This document shows, piece after piece, positions 27,001 through 38,796 of a DNA stretch of 64,000 nucleotides. The translations under genes were made by a program, and so were the position numbers. The first letter of the stretch is position 1; each line of letters starts with the position of its first letter. Below the pieces are notes generated by a model. It worked only from the letters and a program-made list of their open reading frames with translations, was not told the origin of the DNA and did not search any database. This DNA is from Petunia secreta (taxonomy: Eukaryota; Streptophyta; Magnoliopsida; Solanales; Solanaceae): NCBI GenBank assembly GCA_029990175.1, contig JARKIP010000051.1:1054001-1118000 (forward strand), in the 5' to 3' direction.

Positions 27001-28509
27001 AGATGTGTCCCTTTGCATAATTGAGCCCAATATCTTCCACTTACATTCAGGCTTTCTGCATATAGCCCTAGCTCTTATTTTGTCATCTTTTTTCCACTTG
27101 ATCGACTTCCCTATTTTGGCTTGATTTGCAATCACGGCCTCCTTGAACTCTTTTTTGTTTCCAAATACCATTCCCATCTCTAATTTGGGATCATGTGCAT
27201 CAGTTTTGGGGTTGTGCTTTGGAAAGTCACGATCTTCATTTTCAGAACCACAGTCACTATTCAAACTCTTTGTATCATCAGAATCTACACAATCTATGTC
27301 ACCATCCTCATTCTGCATCTTTCTTTGCATCTCCTCACTTACATAATTTTGCTTTCCATCATTTTTCTTCTTATTCGCACATACATTGATCCCAAAAGAT
27401 TCAGCAGAAGGATCAACATTTTTGGAAAATAACAGATCATCTTCCTCTAAAGTATAATCTGAATCTTCAAAATCATTATCATCATGAGAATTATCACTAT
27501 TTTCTTCTACATCAACTACTGGCGTAGAAATAATTTCAGTCTTCTCTCAACATTGGTCGTCACCGTGATAGAAATCTAAATGTTCAAAATATATCTCAAC
27601 AACTCTATCCCTTGGAATTTAAGTTGCAACTTTAGCAGCTTCAATGTTACTCCCCAACTAAATAAACCTTATAAAGGGTCACACCGTACTTGTGCCAAAA
27701 CACAACAGAGTCCTTGTTATAGCCACATTGCTCGGCCATATTCTTAAAATCTGAGAGATTTATATTTGTCTCATCTACATAGTCGAAATATTCAACTTTT
27801 CCACCTTGGTAGACTTTAGTTGGACTACGCACAAATGATCCACCATGATGTACTTTAATTGTGAAAAATGAGGCCTCAGTAATACGATCTGGACAGAACA
27901 TTACAAATATAAGAAATTTACCCAAATATATATAAAGCCAACAAATAACTACAAGTTCAATATAATAAACAGTAGTATTTTGCAATAGACTTCTATATCA
28001 TATAAAAAACCTACTAGAGCTTTGGATATCAATAGTATCTCTTATTTTATATCATTATAAAATAATCAACACTAACCGATAATATTATACTCAATAACAA
28101 ATCATTCATGATAGCAGAAATACCATAATTCGGGGCAGATGATTGGCCGCTTAAACTTCGAGCTAACATTCTTGTTCAAGAAAACAACTTATTTTGATCT
28201 TTCTTCGTCCCTTGTTGGTCTAGAATAATCTCTTAAGTTCACAGTGATAGAAATTTTAGTTTTTGAGGCCTCAACATTACAGTAGGGAAGATGATCGGGC
28301 AGGAGGCACAAAATCAGAATATATTTGAGAAAGGTCATGTGTTTGGCATGTGATTTGGTTGATGCCGTTAGTTTTTACTCAAAACCTAACGGAAGGATGG
28401 GACTTGCAAATTTTTGAGAAGGGTAAGGGATGTTTTCTGTTAACTTAGCAGCAGAGGAATGTATGTTAAGTTTGGGCTTTAGTTGAGGGACGTTTTTAGC
28501 CAAAAAATC
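24039..28509 (-). mobile_element. Complete Mutator-like element (MULE), 4,471 bp
   Basis: Long terminal inverted repeats of 123 bp (24039-24161 and 28387-28509) start with GATTTTTTGGCTAAAAACGT and differ at only a handful of sites. The 10-bp sequence AGTAATGTAC flanks both ends exactly (24029-24038 and 28510-28519), in the 8-11 bp range of Mutator insertions. The interior carries a minus-strand MURA-type transposase gene that is now broken. The element sits about 0.65 kb upstream of the FURRY-like start codon. Confidence 0.92.
25651..27985 (-). pseudogene. MURA-type Mutator transposase, degenerate
   Basis: Domains in order on the minus strand are as follows. A PB1-like N-terminal region (27647-27985) comes first. 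An acidic spacer follows. A MuDR-type DNA-binding domain with a C-C-H pattern (near 27000-27200, 'ICRKPECKWKI') is next. The MULE DDE transposase domain (26140-26700) includes 'GVDGCWLKG' and 'FMSDKQKG'. A SWIM zinc finger 'CSCRKWELSGISCKHA' lies near 25760-25810. The main frame is broken by TGA near 26743 and TAG near 26138, both where relatives have Trp. There is another TGA near 27547, a TAA near 27620 and a one-base shift near 27650. The frame is otherwise preserved, so it is a recently dead gene. Confidence 0.9.
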
Positions 28510-28519
28510 AGTAATGTAC

Positions 28520-29659
28520 TCACAAGCTTGTTTTGCCTATATGAGGTAAGAGTTTGAGACATGTCAAAAAGTAAATGGCTTATAAGTATTTTTGTGCTTA
28601 AAATTAAGCCAAAATCTTAACTTCTCAAACATGGCTTATAAGCAACTTTTGACTGTTAAGCTACTTAAAATAAGCTCACTCAAACAGGCTCGTAAATCTT
28701 TGTGATTTTCTACTCATGTTTGAAGATTAAAATCTGTGTATTTTTTACTCCCAATCGATTTGAAGATTAAACTCTTTAGTGTACTTTTAAATTTGGTTTG
28801 AAGATTACAAACCTCACCATTGTAAGGAATCGGCTTGAAGATTTAAAACTTCGTCGTAGTAGTAAATCAATTTGAAGATTAAAAATTTACCATTATATTT
28901 AAAATTGGTTGTGGTATATTCACATTGTCGTGTGATGTATTTCGCGTTATCTTTCATCAATACGCTGAATATTGTCATGGTGTTTGACAATTGATATTTG
29001 AGTTTAGGGGTGTTCACGGTTTGGATAAAAACTAAACCAAATCGAAAACCGAACCGAACCGATAAAAAAAATCGACATTTTGTTGGATATGGTTTTGTAT
29101 GGTTTTGAATTTTCAATAACCGAAAATATTTGGTTTGGTTTTAAGGAAAAAAAATGAAGAATTAACCAAGCCAAAGCGACAATTATAAATATTAATTTTC
29201 ATAATTATATACATTAATGAATTAATATTTTATATAAACTTTTAAGTATTTTATATATTTTTAAATTAGAATGATAGTTTATAAATTATGCTACACTAAA
29301 TACAAATGGAAATGAGCCTAAGCCTAACTAGTAACTACAAAGTAGTCATAGTGCTGAGTCTGTGACCCATTTAGTAACCCTTTATCCAACCCAAAAATTT
29401 CTCATGAGAACTAATTCCTTGACCATGAATTTTGTGGATCCTTCAAGATTTAGGCTTACTCATGAAACATCATTTGTCAGAGCACATACTAGTTTCTGGA
29501 CCAGGATTCGAATCTTCTTTTATACTCAATGAGATATTTATTATTTTTTTCTAGAAAGATACTTAGATGAGATATTGTGTGAGCTTTGTTATAAGGAACT
29601 CTTGATGCTCAAGGAGCATCATTCAACCCAATTCTCTTTGAATTCAGTCCAGAAGTAAG
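28520..29659. other. Intergenic DNA with repeat remnants
   Basis: No gene was recognised. Around 29006-29060 there is a hAT-MITE-like left end (TAGGGGTGTTCACGGTTTGG) followed by CCGAACCGAACC-type sequence, but no matching right end or duplication was found. The rest is AT-rich. Confidence 0.5.
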
Positions 29660-29791
29660 ATGAGGTTCAGTTGCATGCTGCCCAAGGACATGGAAATCGT
29701 TGAGAAAATTGCTCAGCTCCCTACAAAATTATATGGTCTGGACTGGAGTAAACGTGACAGTCTTGGACGACCAGTATCTTTGGCGGTCTGA
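29660..29791 (+). other. 43-codon ORF of unknown origin just upstream of the copia PBS
   Basis: An ATG-to-TGA frame of 43 codons begins MRFSCMLPKDMEIVEKIAQL and has natural-looking composition, unlike its surroundings. It lies where the 5' LTR of the downstream copia element should be. It could be a captured host exon or chance. I do not recognise the protein. Confidence 0.25.
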
Positions 29792-30499
29792 ATAATCAAG
29801 TCCAACAATTAATGGTGAACTAAACCTTAGCAGTTAGTAGTAAATTGTTGTATGATTTGCAATTTGGCACACTACTGCTACTTTTTACATTGAAGCCATA
29901 GTTTCATGGTATCAGAGCCTAGCAATCCAATTTCTCATCGAAAATCTTCACAGGAAATCTAACAGAATTCTTTCTCTCAATTTTGTGGTTCAGTTTTTGA
30001 CGGAGTTGTTTCATCGGAGTTTCACCGGCTCAGTTTTTGACAGGTTTATTTCATCGAAGTTTCACAGGAGTTTTGACGGAATTTCTTCGGCTTATTTCCA
30101 AGGCTTTTACTTCTTCAAGTTGTACGAAGAAGCACGGTAAATTCTTTCTAATTTGTGCATATTGTGATCAGATCCAGTGCAATTTTTACTTGCATCATCC
30201 CTAACATTCATAGCTTCTATTGCTTATTGTATCGTGCTCTGAGACTTTGATTCATTGCGAAAGCTTGATATCTAGGGTTTCTACGATTGAAGAGATTTTT
30301 CTTTCAATTAGGGTTTCTATTATCAACGGATTTATTGTGCCTTATTCCTAATTCGTGCCTAATTTCTTATACTAAAAAACTCTTCAAAGTTATGGCAGTG
30401 ATTAGTACATCTACCTTAAGAGCAATCCCACTGCTGATTCATCTAACATTACCCTGTAATCTGGGACTAGTATAGTTGTTGTAACTAATCCTGCTCATC

Positions 30500-33400
30500 C
30501 CTTCTACATTCATCCCTTAGAGGGCACTGGTGTGAGTCTAGTACCAGTACCTTTTGATGGAAGTGGATATGTCAATTGGAGCAAAGCTATGTGGATGAGT
30601 CTAACATCAAGAATAAAATAGGTTTTTATTGATGTGACATATAAGAAGCCAGATGCTGCCTCTACCCTTTTCAAAGCTTGGGAATGATGCAATTACATGG
30701 TCTTCTCCTGGATAATGGGAGCTGCGACCAAAGACATTGCAGGCAGTATCATTCACTCACCTGCTGCTCAACATACGTGGGAGAATCTTAAAAATAGGTT
30801 TGTACATTCAAATTGAGCTCAGATTTTTTAGATCAAGAAGAAGTTGAGTGGTATCATACAAGGAAACACTGACATTGCCACTTATTATACTACACTGAAA
30901 AGGTGCCGGGATGAATTGGGTGTTTTAGAGTCATTCTTGGTATGCACTTGTTGTGTTTGTGTGTGCCAATGTGGAGCAAATTTTCATAATCAAGGTGTCA
31001 TAGAATACAACATGCTAATGCAATTTTTAATGGGTTTGAATGAGTCCTACACTCAAACTAGAGGAAATATTCTGATTTGAATCCTTTTCCTGACGTTAAG
31101 AAACCCTACTCTCTTCTGATTCATGAGGAGAAACAAAGAGAAATACAGGTTGGGACCTCCTTTATCTCAGACTCTGTATCTCTTTGTCTCAAATCAATAC
31201 CATTCTCAAAGACACAATCGAAACTCTTCTTATAGAGGGCAATCTACAGGCTTTAAGCCTTCTTATAATCCATCTGGTGGTCAGCAAAAAGCTCAGTCTC
31301 CTGGAAGTTATTCATAGAACAATTAGAAAGTCTATAACAAGAGAAATGACATGTTTTGTAAATATTGTAAGAAACCTGGGCACATTCTAGAGGATTGAAA
31401 AAATCTGAAGTGGCATAACAGTCAGAGCAATCCTCATAACCAGAATTTTAAATCTTACTCAAATCAGAATGGTGGAACCTACAACTCTCATGAGTCTGGT
31501 TCTAATTTTAGAGGTAGAAGAGTTGTTGCTGCTGTTCAAAGTTCTGGTATTGATGAACCTAATTCCACAGAGAATTTTGGGGAGTCTGTTTCTGGACCTC
31601 CAACTCTCTCTCCTTAACAATTGAACTAGCTGATGCAACTTATTCAGAGTGTTCATGTTAATTCTCAAGCTGGCTCAGTTCCTGATAACAATAGTTATGC
31701 TAATCTGGCAGGTAGTGTTACCATGATAGCTTCCAGTGTTCTTGCACAATGTTACTCTTTTTCTTCTTCCTTAGCTAGACCCTATATTTTAGATTCATAG
31801 GCCTCTGATCATATGACTTCTGATGCCTCTCTCTTGCACAATCTAAATGCTTTCACTATTCCTTATTCCATTGCTTTACCTAATGGGTATAAAGTCAAGG
31901 TAGTGTCTGTAGGAGATTTACATCTGTCCCCAGATATTGTCCTCCACAATGCTTTACATGTTCTTAGTTTCCATTATAACCTCATCTCCATCCAAAAGCT
32001 CTACCATCAATTGCAAGGAAAGGTGTGGTTTACCCCTTCTACTTGTATTCTGCAGGCCCTTTCTCTGAAGAGGCAAGTGGAAGTTGGTAAAGCTGCAGAT
32101 GGTCTCTACTTGTTGCAAGAAGATTTAATGCCTACACCATGTAAATCTGCCACTGTAACATTGTGTTGAGTAAGTGTACTATTTCTAATGATTCTCTTGT
32201 AAGCCCTGTTTCTACTGATGTACACAGTCTTTGGCACAATAGACTTAGCCATTTGCCATATCACAAATTGCATGCTCTTTCCAAGCATCTGTGTGTTTCT
32301 TTTCCTGCTAAGCAACACTTTGATTGCAATGTATGTCCTCTTGCTGGACATACTAGCGCCCCCTTTCCTACTAGAACTTCTCATGCTTCAACCCCTTTTG
32401 AATTGATTCACACCCACTCATGGGGGGTATAGATACTTTCTTACCATTGTTGGTGATTGCACAAGGTGTACTTGGACTCATTTACTTTCCACCAAATCTA
32501 ATACTTTTCCTTTACTCCAAGGGTTCTTGTCTATGGTAGAAACTCAATTTCACACCAAGGTAAAGTGTATTAGGAGTGACAATGCTTTTGAATTGGGGAC
32601 TAGTCATGCGACTTCTCAATTTTATTCTTCTAAAGATATACTTCATCAAACTAGTTGTGTGGACACTCCTCAACACATAGGCACTTACTTGAAACATCCA
32701 GAGCACTTCTCTACCAATCCAACTTACCTATCAAATTTTGAGGGGATTGCATCCTTACTACTACCTACTTGATTAACAGATTTTCTAACTCTGCATTGAG
32801 AGGGAAAACACCTCATGAGTGCCTTTTTGGGTCCCCTTCCTCCTACTCTCACCTTAAAGCCTTTGGTTATTTGTGTTATGCATCTACACTCATGAGGCAT
32901 AGAGATAATTTTTCTCCCAGAGTTAACCTCTGTGTTGTTGTGGGATATTCTTATGGTAAGAAGGCTTATAAGTTTTACAAACTCACTACTCACCAGTTTC
33001 TCTCCTCTAGAGATGTTCACTTTCTTGAAAATATATTTCCCTTTATATTGTATTTACCCTCTTCCCATTTATTTCCTACCACTTCTTCTCTGCCCACTGA
33101 CCTCCATGATACTTCCAGCTTTCCTCTACCAGTTGGACCATATCTTCCTTTCCTATTTCAAATTCCCAAACATCTTCATTTCCAGACTCCTCAACTTCTC
33201 TTTCTCCCGGCAGTTCTTATGTGTCGCCCTATTCTCCTCCTTCCTCTGCATCTCCTCAGCCACAATTCTCCATTCCCTTTCCCTCTCCAGTGTCATCTCC
33301 TCCACTCAAACACACTACCAGAGTATCTAAGCCTTCTTCATATCTCTAGGATTATGTCTGTGATCTCCCATCCCTACAACACATTGCTCTACCCTCTCTC

Positions 33401-34980
33401 TCCAATGTTCACTCTTCTCTCTCCACACCTAAAGTTCTTTCTTTCTTTGCTCTCTTAGCTTCTAGTCTGTCTTTCATTCATTCCCTCTCTAGTGTGCGAG
33501 AACCTACTTCCTATCATCAAGCAGCCCTTCATCCAGGTTGGCAAGAAGCCATGGATAAGGAATTTGCTGCCCTTGAAGCCAACAACACCTGGTCTCTTGT
33601 TCCTCTAGCCCCTGGGAAGCATTCTATTCCCTATAAATGGGTGTACAAGATCAAACATAAAGTTGATGGTCGATAGAGAGGTTCAAGGCCAGACTTGTTA
33701 TCAGATACTCATAAGAAATGTTTGGAAACCTTCATCTATTGTTAAGATGACTACTATAAGATGTTTGATTGCTATTGCTGCTAAGAATCACTGGCCTATG
33801 TCCCAACTTGATGTGTATAATGCTTTCTTACATGGGGACCTTCATGAAGAGGTCTATATGAGGCTTCTTCAAGGTTTTCATGCTCCCTCTCCTAACTTGG
33901 TATGCAAATTGAACAAGTCTCTTTATGGCTTGAGGAAAGCCTCAAGGCAGTGGTATGTTAAACTCTCAGAATCTCTTCATTGCTTGGGGTTTCAACACTC
34001 AAAAAATGATTATTCTCTCTTCATTGAGCTTTCTGCTGCTGGTTCTGTGTTTTTGGCTGTGTATGTAGATGGTGTTCTTATAACTGGTAGTGACCAAGCT
34101 TCTATTGCTTCTCTTAAGAAGCACTTTGATGATTAGTTTAAGATCAAGGATTTGGGTGCCTTACACTATTTCTTGGGCCTTGAGGTTCTGCCCGCAGCTT
34201 CTGGTGTTATGGTAAATCAAAGAAAATTTACTTTAGATCTTATTGTTGAGTTTGGCTACACTGACTTATCTACTTGTGCGAGTCCTATGCCTGTGGGTGT
34301 TCATCTAGGCATGGACATTGTCGGACCCCTTTCTGACCCTTCCCAGTACAGGAAGTTGATTGGCAAGCTGAATTTCCTCACCCACACCAGACCTGATATT
34401 GCCTATGTTATTCAGTATCTGTCCCAGTTCATGCAGCACCCTAGTGATACCCATTATCAAGCTGCTCTTCATACTGTCAGATATCTGAAGGTTTCTCCTG
34501 GCCTTGGTTTATTCATTAATTCTTCTCCCGATTTCCAGTTGCAAGCTTATTGTGATTCTGACTGGGCTACTTGTCCAGATTCTCGCAGGTCCATTAGTGG
34601 GTTTTTTTTTATCATGCTGGGTGGCTCTCCTATTACTTGGAAGTCTAAGAAGCAATCCAATATTTCTCTTTCTCCAGCTGAGGCTGAATATAGGTCTATT
34701 CGTCGCCTAGTGGCTGAGCTCACTTGGCTTTGTCAACTTCTTGAAGATTTATCTGTTACTGGTCTAACTCCTATCTCTGTGCATTGTGGGTAAGTCCGCG
34801 ATACACATTGCCAAGAACCATGTCTTCCACGAGCGGACCAAACACATCGAGCTGGATTGTCATTTTGGTGTGAGAAGTTACTTGATGGCTTGATCTCCCT
34901 CAGCTACATTCCTACAGGTCTCCAGCTCGCGGACATCTTCACTAAGGCCCTACCTGGTCCGGCTCATTTGAACCATTTGT
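30500..34980 (+). pseudogene. copia gag-pol polyprotein, multiply interrupted
   Basis: Recognisable blocks in order on the plus strand are listed here. The Gag core begins near 30540 ('FDGSGYVNWSKAMWMSL') and a zinc knuckle 'CKYCKKPGHILED' lies near 31350. The protease motif near 31795 has its Trp codon read as TAG. An integrase zinc region 'LWHNRLSHLPYHKLHAL' and 'CNVCPLAGHT' lie near 32230-32350. RT begins near 33550 ('NTWSLVPLAPGKHSIPYKWV') and continues to 'VYVDGVLITGSD' near 34070. RNase H ('YCDSDWATCPDSRRSISGF') lies near 34550. Many in-frame stops (several TAG/TGA at Trp or Gln positions) and frameshifts make it non-functional. Confidence 0.9.
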
Positions 34981-35027
34981 CCAAGTTGAGCGTGTGTCCT
35001 CTACCCCTTCCAACTTGGGGTGGGGGG

Positions 35028-35148
35028 TGTTAGACTACATAGTAAATCTGCACATATTAAGAGTTAGCCCATGTAAATAGTTAGATATTTATCAGCCCAT
35101 TTGTATTTCAAGGCTTATTTTCTTTTATTTGTTTTGCTCTTACCATTC

Positions 35149-35182
<34 letters not shown>

Positions 35183-35328
35183 GGGGGGGGGGGGGGGGGG
35201 TCTACAGTATTGTAAGTTTGCAACGCAAGAGATTCATTTTTTCATTCAATGGAAGAGTAACCAACTCAGTTCTCTCTCTAAAATCTTCCTCTTAGTCTCT
35301 TTAGTTTCTTTAACTTTTCACCTAAACA
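35028..35328 (+). repeat. 3' LTR of the copia element, with compound microsatellite
   Basis: The LTR begins TGTTAG right after the polypurine tract and ends at CTAAACA. It carries a compound simple repeat at about 35147-35200: (AT)n, then (AG)n, then an 18-20 base G run. The polyadenylation region should lie within it. Confidence 0.75.
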
Positions 35329-35934
35329 CCTTAATAAGCGGCTAGGTTAGAATAGTTACTAATATACAAGAAACACCCAAGCGGCTAAGGTAGAAATTCT
35401 AGCCATGCTCCTGTTGTCTATCATTATGCGCTGACTATGTTCGAAATAGTTTAACAATTTGGTAACTTAAAAGATATTACACAAGTACCTCAATAATATA
35501 ATCATATCGTTGATGGGTGTGCAGATCAAATAAATAACTTAGCTTTATAACATGGTAAGTTGCATTAATTTGTGTAGAAAATAACTTGCTTTATTACTTC
35601 GAATGGGAACGTGAAGGCGATGAACCGACTTGGTGCAGAAAATTCACTATTCTCAAGATAAAACCATAAGGATCGACTTGGAGAACACGACCGCCGTGTC
35701 TCCTAAAACTTCGTTGATCAATTAGTTATTTAGCTGTTCTTTTAGCAATTCCATGCAACGATCACCTTCTCCTTTTAGTAAATCCATGAAGAGTCACTTG
35801 CTATGTTCCCTTTAGCACTCCAATTGATGCTCACGCTTCTTTGGAAACTATGCCCTTCTTGATTCTAACAACCTGCCCTCTTTTAGCCTTGGTTTCAAGA
35901 ATACAACTCGCTATAGTTAAGTCACTTATATATA
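35329..35934. other. Intergenic DNA, no gene seen
   Basis: AT-rich sequence between the copia 3' LTR and a Stowaway MITE. No coding frame or repeat ends were recognised. Confidence 0.5.
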
Positions 35935-36184
35935 CTCCATCCGTCCCAAATTAGTTGACACTTTCAGTTATTGCATGCTCATTAAAAAAATCAATAAATA
36001 GAGTATATATTTTACTATGTTACCCTTATTTAATATATGACTATTAAATACTTCTTGAGAATACCTTTAATAATTAAGGGTATAGTTGGAAAAAATTGGT
36101 AAAAAAATAGTCTTGAAATCCTAAACAACTAATTTGAGACAAATGAATCTTACTAAAACGTCAACTAATTTGAGACGGAGGGAG
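35935..36184. mobile_element. Stowaway MITE, 250 bp
   Basis: Terminal inverted repeats CTCCATCCGTCCCAAATTAG and CTAATTTGAGACGGAGGGAG (right end) bound the element, with TA on each side. Non-coding interior. Confidence 0.88.
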
Positions 36185-36186
36185 TA

Positions 36187-37566
36187 ACTTCTTTGTAAGG
36201 AAAATACTATTTGTATTTGTCCATGCACTACTCGAGATTGTTCAACTTTTTATCTATCAAAAATTTCCATATATATACTCATATCTTTGCCATTACAAAT
36301 GACCATTTTGTATTTACCTTGCCGTTAACAGATTGGAGCGTAAAATAATCGATGGACCACACGCTTTCGAATTCTTTGCATACAAAGGTCTAAATTTTCC
36401 TCTCGAGACTTTTGAAGTAGTATACTTTTTCCCTAAATCCGGTAAGGATTGTATTAGATCAAAAGTCTAATACACTACAACGTTTCTCAATTTCGGATAG
36501 TATTTGAGGGTAAATTTGACCCTTTTTCCTTTTTTTATTTCACAGTATTAATTTAGATCATGTTAATGATGTTGTGTATATATATATATACTAAGTAGGC
36601 TGAGTCAACAAATTCAGCATTTAAATGATTCATTAAAGTTGGACTATTTTTACACTAGGCAGCAGTCATCATCAATTAACTTAATTTAATTTAATCTCCC
36701 TCCTTTATCCAGATTTGAGAACGACTATATATCCTACATTCAAGTTTACTAGGTTGATTACACGAAGAATATATATCAACCCCACAAATCAAATCCTCCA
36801 GGAAAATGATACCAATGGAAATACTCAAAAGCCGCTGCATTCTTGCAGCTCTCATTTGTTGAAAACTTGCGCTAAACAGATTCTTAATTTTTTTTTAGCT
36901 ATCTTCAGATCTAAGTGAACCAGCATGGTAGAACAAGCACTAGAAAATTAAACCCTAGAGGCTAGACCAAAAAATAGTATCCAAGGGATGAGGAAATTAT
37001 TTATCGTTTCATGCACTTTTTTACTGACTAATTCTCAGATTCTGGTCTAAGGATTTGAATTATTTGCTGATTAATATTGACCATATATGGCTTACAGATT
37101 TGCATGCAGCGTTGTTTCTTGAACTTTGTTTTAATACAATATGTGGAATCATAACAGCTCATTCTTTACCCTTTTTAAATAACTGACAAACAAAGGTTAA
37201 TTAATTTATGACTGCTTAAATATTTTAGCATAGAAAAAGTTTAACTTCTATACACAACAAAAGTGTAACAAAATTTCACACGTCAGGCTATTCAAATGAT
37301 AGATATAGAGGAAACCGCTCATATAACATGATCTTAGTAACCTAAATTATCAGACAGATTACATGATAATACAAGTTAAAATATGTTAATAATCTGAAAA
37401 ATCACATTGTCAGTATATATATAATTTAAATTAGTTAAAAACATCGAAGGTCAATAAACAATGTCAAATGACAGACCATTATACTTGTCTTTGACATATA
37501 CATGCATGCTACCTAAAGACAATTTTTTTTGTTTGAATAAAACTAAAATCGTAGAAATGATATCTT
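36187..37566. other. Intergenic DNA, no gene seen
   Basis: AT-rich sequence with short (TA)n runs (near 36578 and 37418). No domain-bearing frame was found. It ends at the ATGAT target duplication of the gypsy element. Confidence 0.5.
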
Positions 37567-37571
37567 ATGAT

Positions 37572-38226
37572 TGTTTAACCTAAATCCGGTTTTAGGCCAA
37601 TTAACAATTAAATTTATATTTGTGGAGTCACGATCAATAGTTGAGATTAAAGATCTATGCGATAAATTAAATAGTGCTAATACAGAATGCTAGAAGTACA
37701 GTGTGAACGTAAATAAGGAAGAGCAAACGTATCGTATTCTTTGATAGTCGGTAACCACCACGCTGGATGATCCAATCGTTGAGACAATGATTAAAATAAG
37801 AACAAGGGATATAATTCAGTGATGGAGAGATAGAGAGTATTCTTATTGATCATGTATGCAGAAAGTAAAAGTTGTTACATTTGGCTAAGGTAAGTGCTAC
37901 TTATAGGCGTGGAAGGCGCCTGTTGACGTTGTAGTAGCCGTTGGGTGTAGAACCGTTCGGATAAGTAACCGCTGGGCGTCTTATCCAGAAAGGTTGTAAC
38001 CGCTAGGCGACCGTAATTTGAATGATCGCGCCCAATAATGCTAATAACTGCTTGTTCAAATTATGCTGACTGTTGATATATCCTGTAACTTCCTTGGGTC
38101 TGCCCGTGGGAAGTGTCTGTCCGATGAATGTCTGCCCGGTGAGTGCCTGTCCGGTGACACGTCAGTTCGTGCTACGTGGACGACACATGTCACTCGCCAA
38201 AGTCTAGTCAGTTTTTATCCAATACA
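37572..38226 (-). repeat. 3' LTR of the Tat element
   Basis: This 655-bp terminal repeat pairs with 48378-49032. All five differences I counted are transitions: near 37623, 37787, 38008, 38173 and 38187. Left end TGTTTAACCTAAATCCGG, right end TTTTTATCCAATACA. Confidence 0.95.
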
Positions 38227-38670
38227 GATAGTCCCCGCACTTCTCGGGCAGAGAATCTGTCCGAGGAGTGGATAAAAATTTTGGCGGGGGTCTCTGCAAA
38301 CCTTTTGTCTTCATATGATGCAATCTTGATGACGTAGGGATCTTACCAGACAGGTGACAAGCCTTTATGCTGTGCGCATTAAATGCGCCGTATGAAAAAG
38401 TAACTGTGACCTGCACGTCTGTGGCACCGCAGTTTACTCCGAAATGACTACTGCGTTCCCCGAGGGTAAAAGCAATAATTTTAACCGCCTCTTTCCACGT
38501 GCGCACGTCGCTTGCTGATTATGAAGTGACTGCATTTCTCTAGGGTAATGATGGTGCTGTAAAGCATTGATTAACCCTATTCCCTTTCATCGACGGCCAG
38601 ATCTGGGTGTGGATTATCTGATAGTCTCCACGTGTCTTCGCGAGAATTTTGGGGGTCTGCACCTTGATTC

Positions 38671-38680
38671 CTATAAATAG
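38671..38680 (+). promoter_or_regulatory. TATA box for the antisense gene
   Basis: CTATAAATAG lies about 120 bp upstream of the ATG at 38797, within the Tat element and outside its LTR. The intervening sequence is CT-rich and ATG-poor, like a short 5' UTR. This fits an independent plus-strand promoter for the antisense gene. It is inferred from sequence only. Confidence 0.6.
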
Positions 38681-38796
38681 GAATTCACTTGACGAGAAAC
38701 CTTTTACCTACTCTTATTTCTCTTGCATTGTTCTTTGAAAAACCCTTGAATCAACTCTTGAAATTTTCTTGGCAATTCCATTCTTCTCCTAAAATC

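Larger units (their letters stand above)
29907..35328 (+). mobile_element. Ty1/copia retrotransposon, decayed, one recognisable LTR
   Basis: A primer-binding site TGGTATCAGAGC (initiator tRNA-Met type) at 29907-29918 opens the interior. The coding remnant follows, and a polypurine tract (GGGGTGGGGGG) ends at 35027. The 3' LTR runs from TGTTAGACTACATAG to CACCTAAACA (35028-35328, about 301 bp). The 300 bp before the primer site does not resemble this 3' LTR, so the left LTR is lost, replaced or from another subfamily. The domain order (gag, protease, integrase, RT, RNase H) fixes the superfamily as copia. Confidence 0.88.

Noticed and set aside
32932..33458. Plus-strand frames of 132 and 229 aa in the copia region
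   Set aside because: They are frameshifted readings across integrase C-terminal and Pro/Ser-rich linker sequence of a decayed pol.
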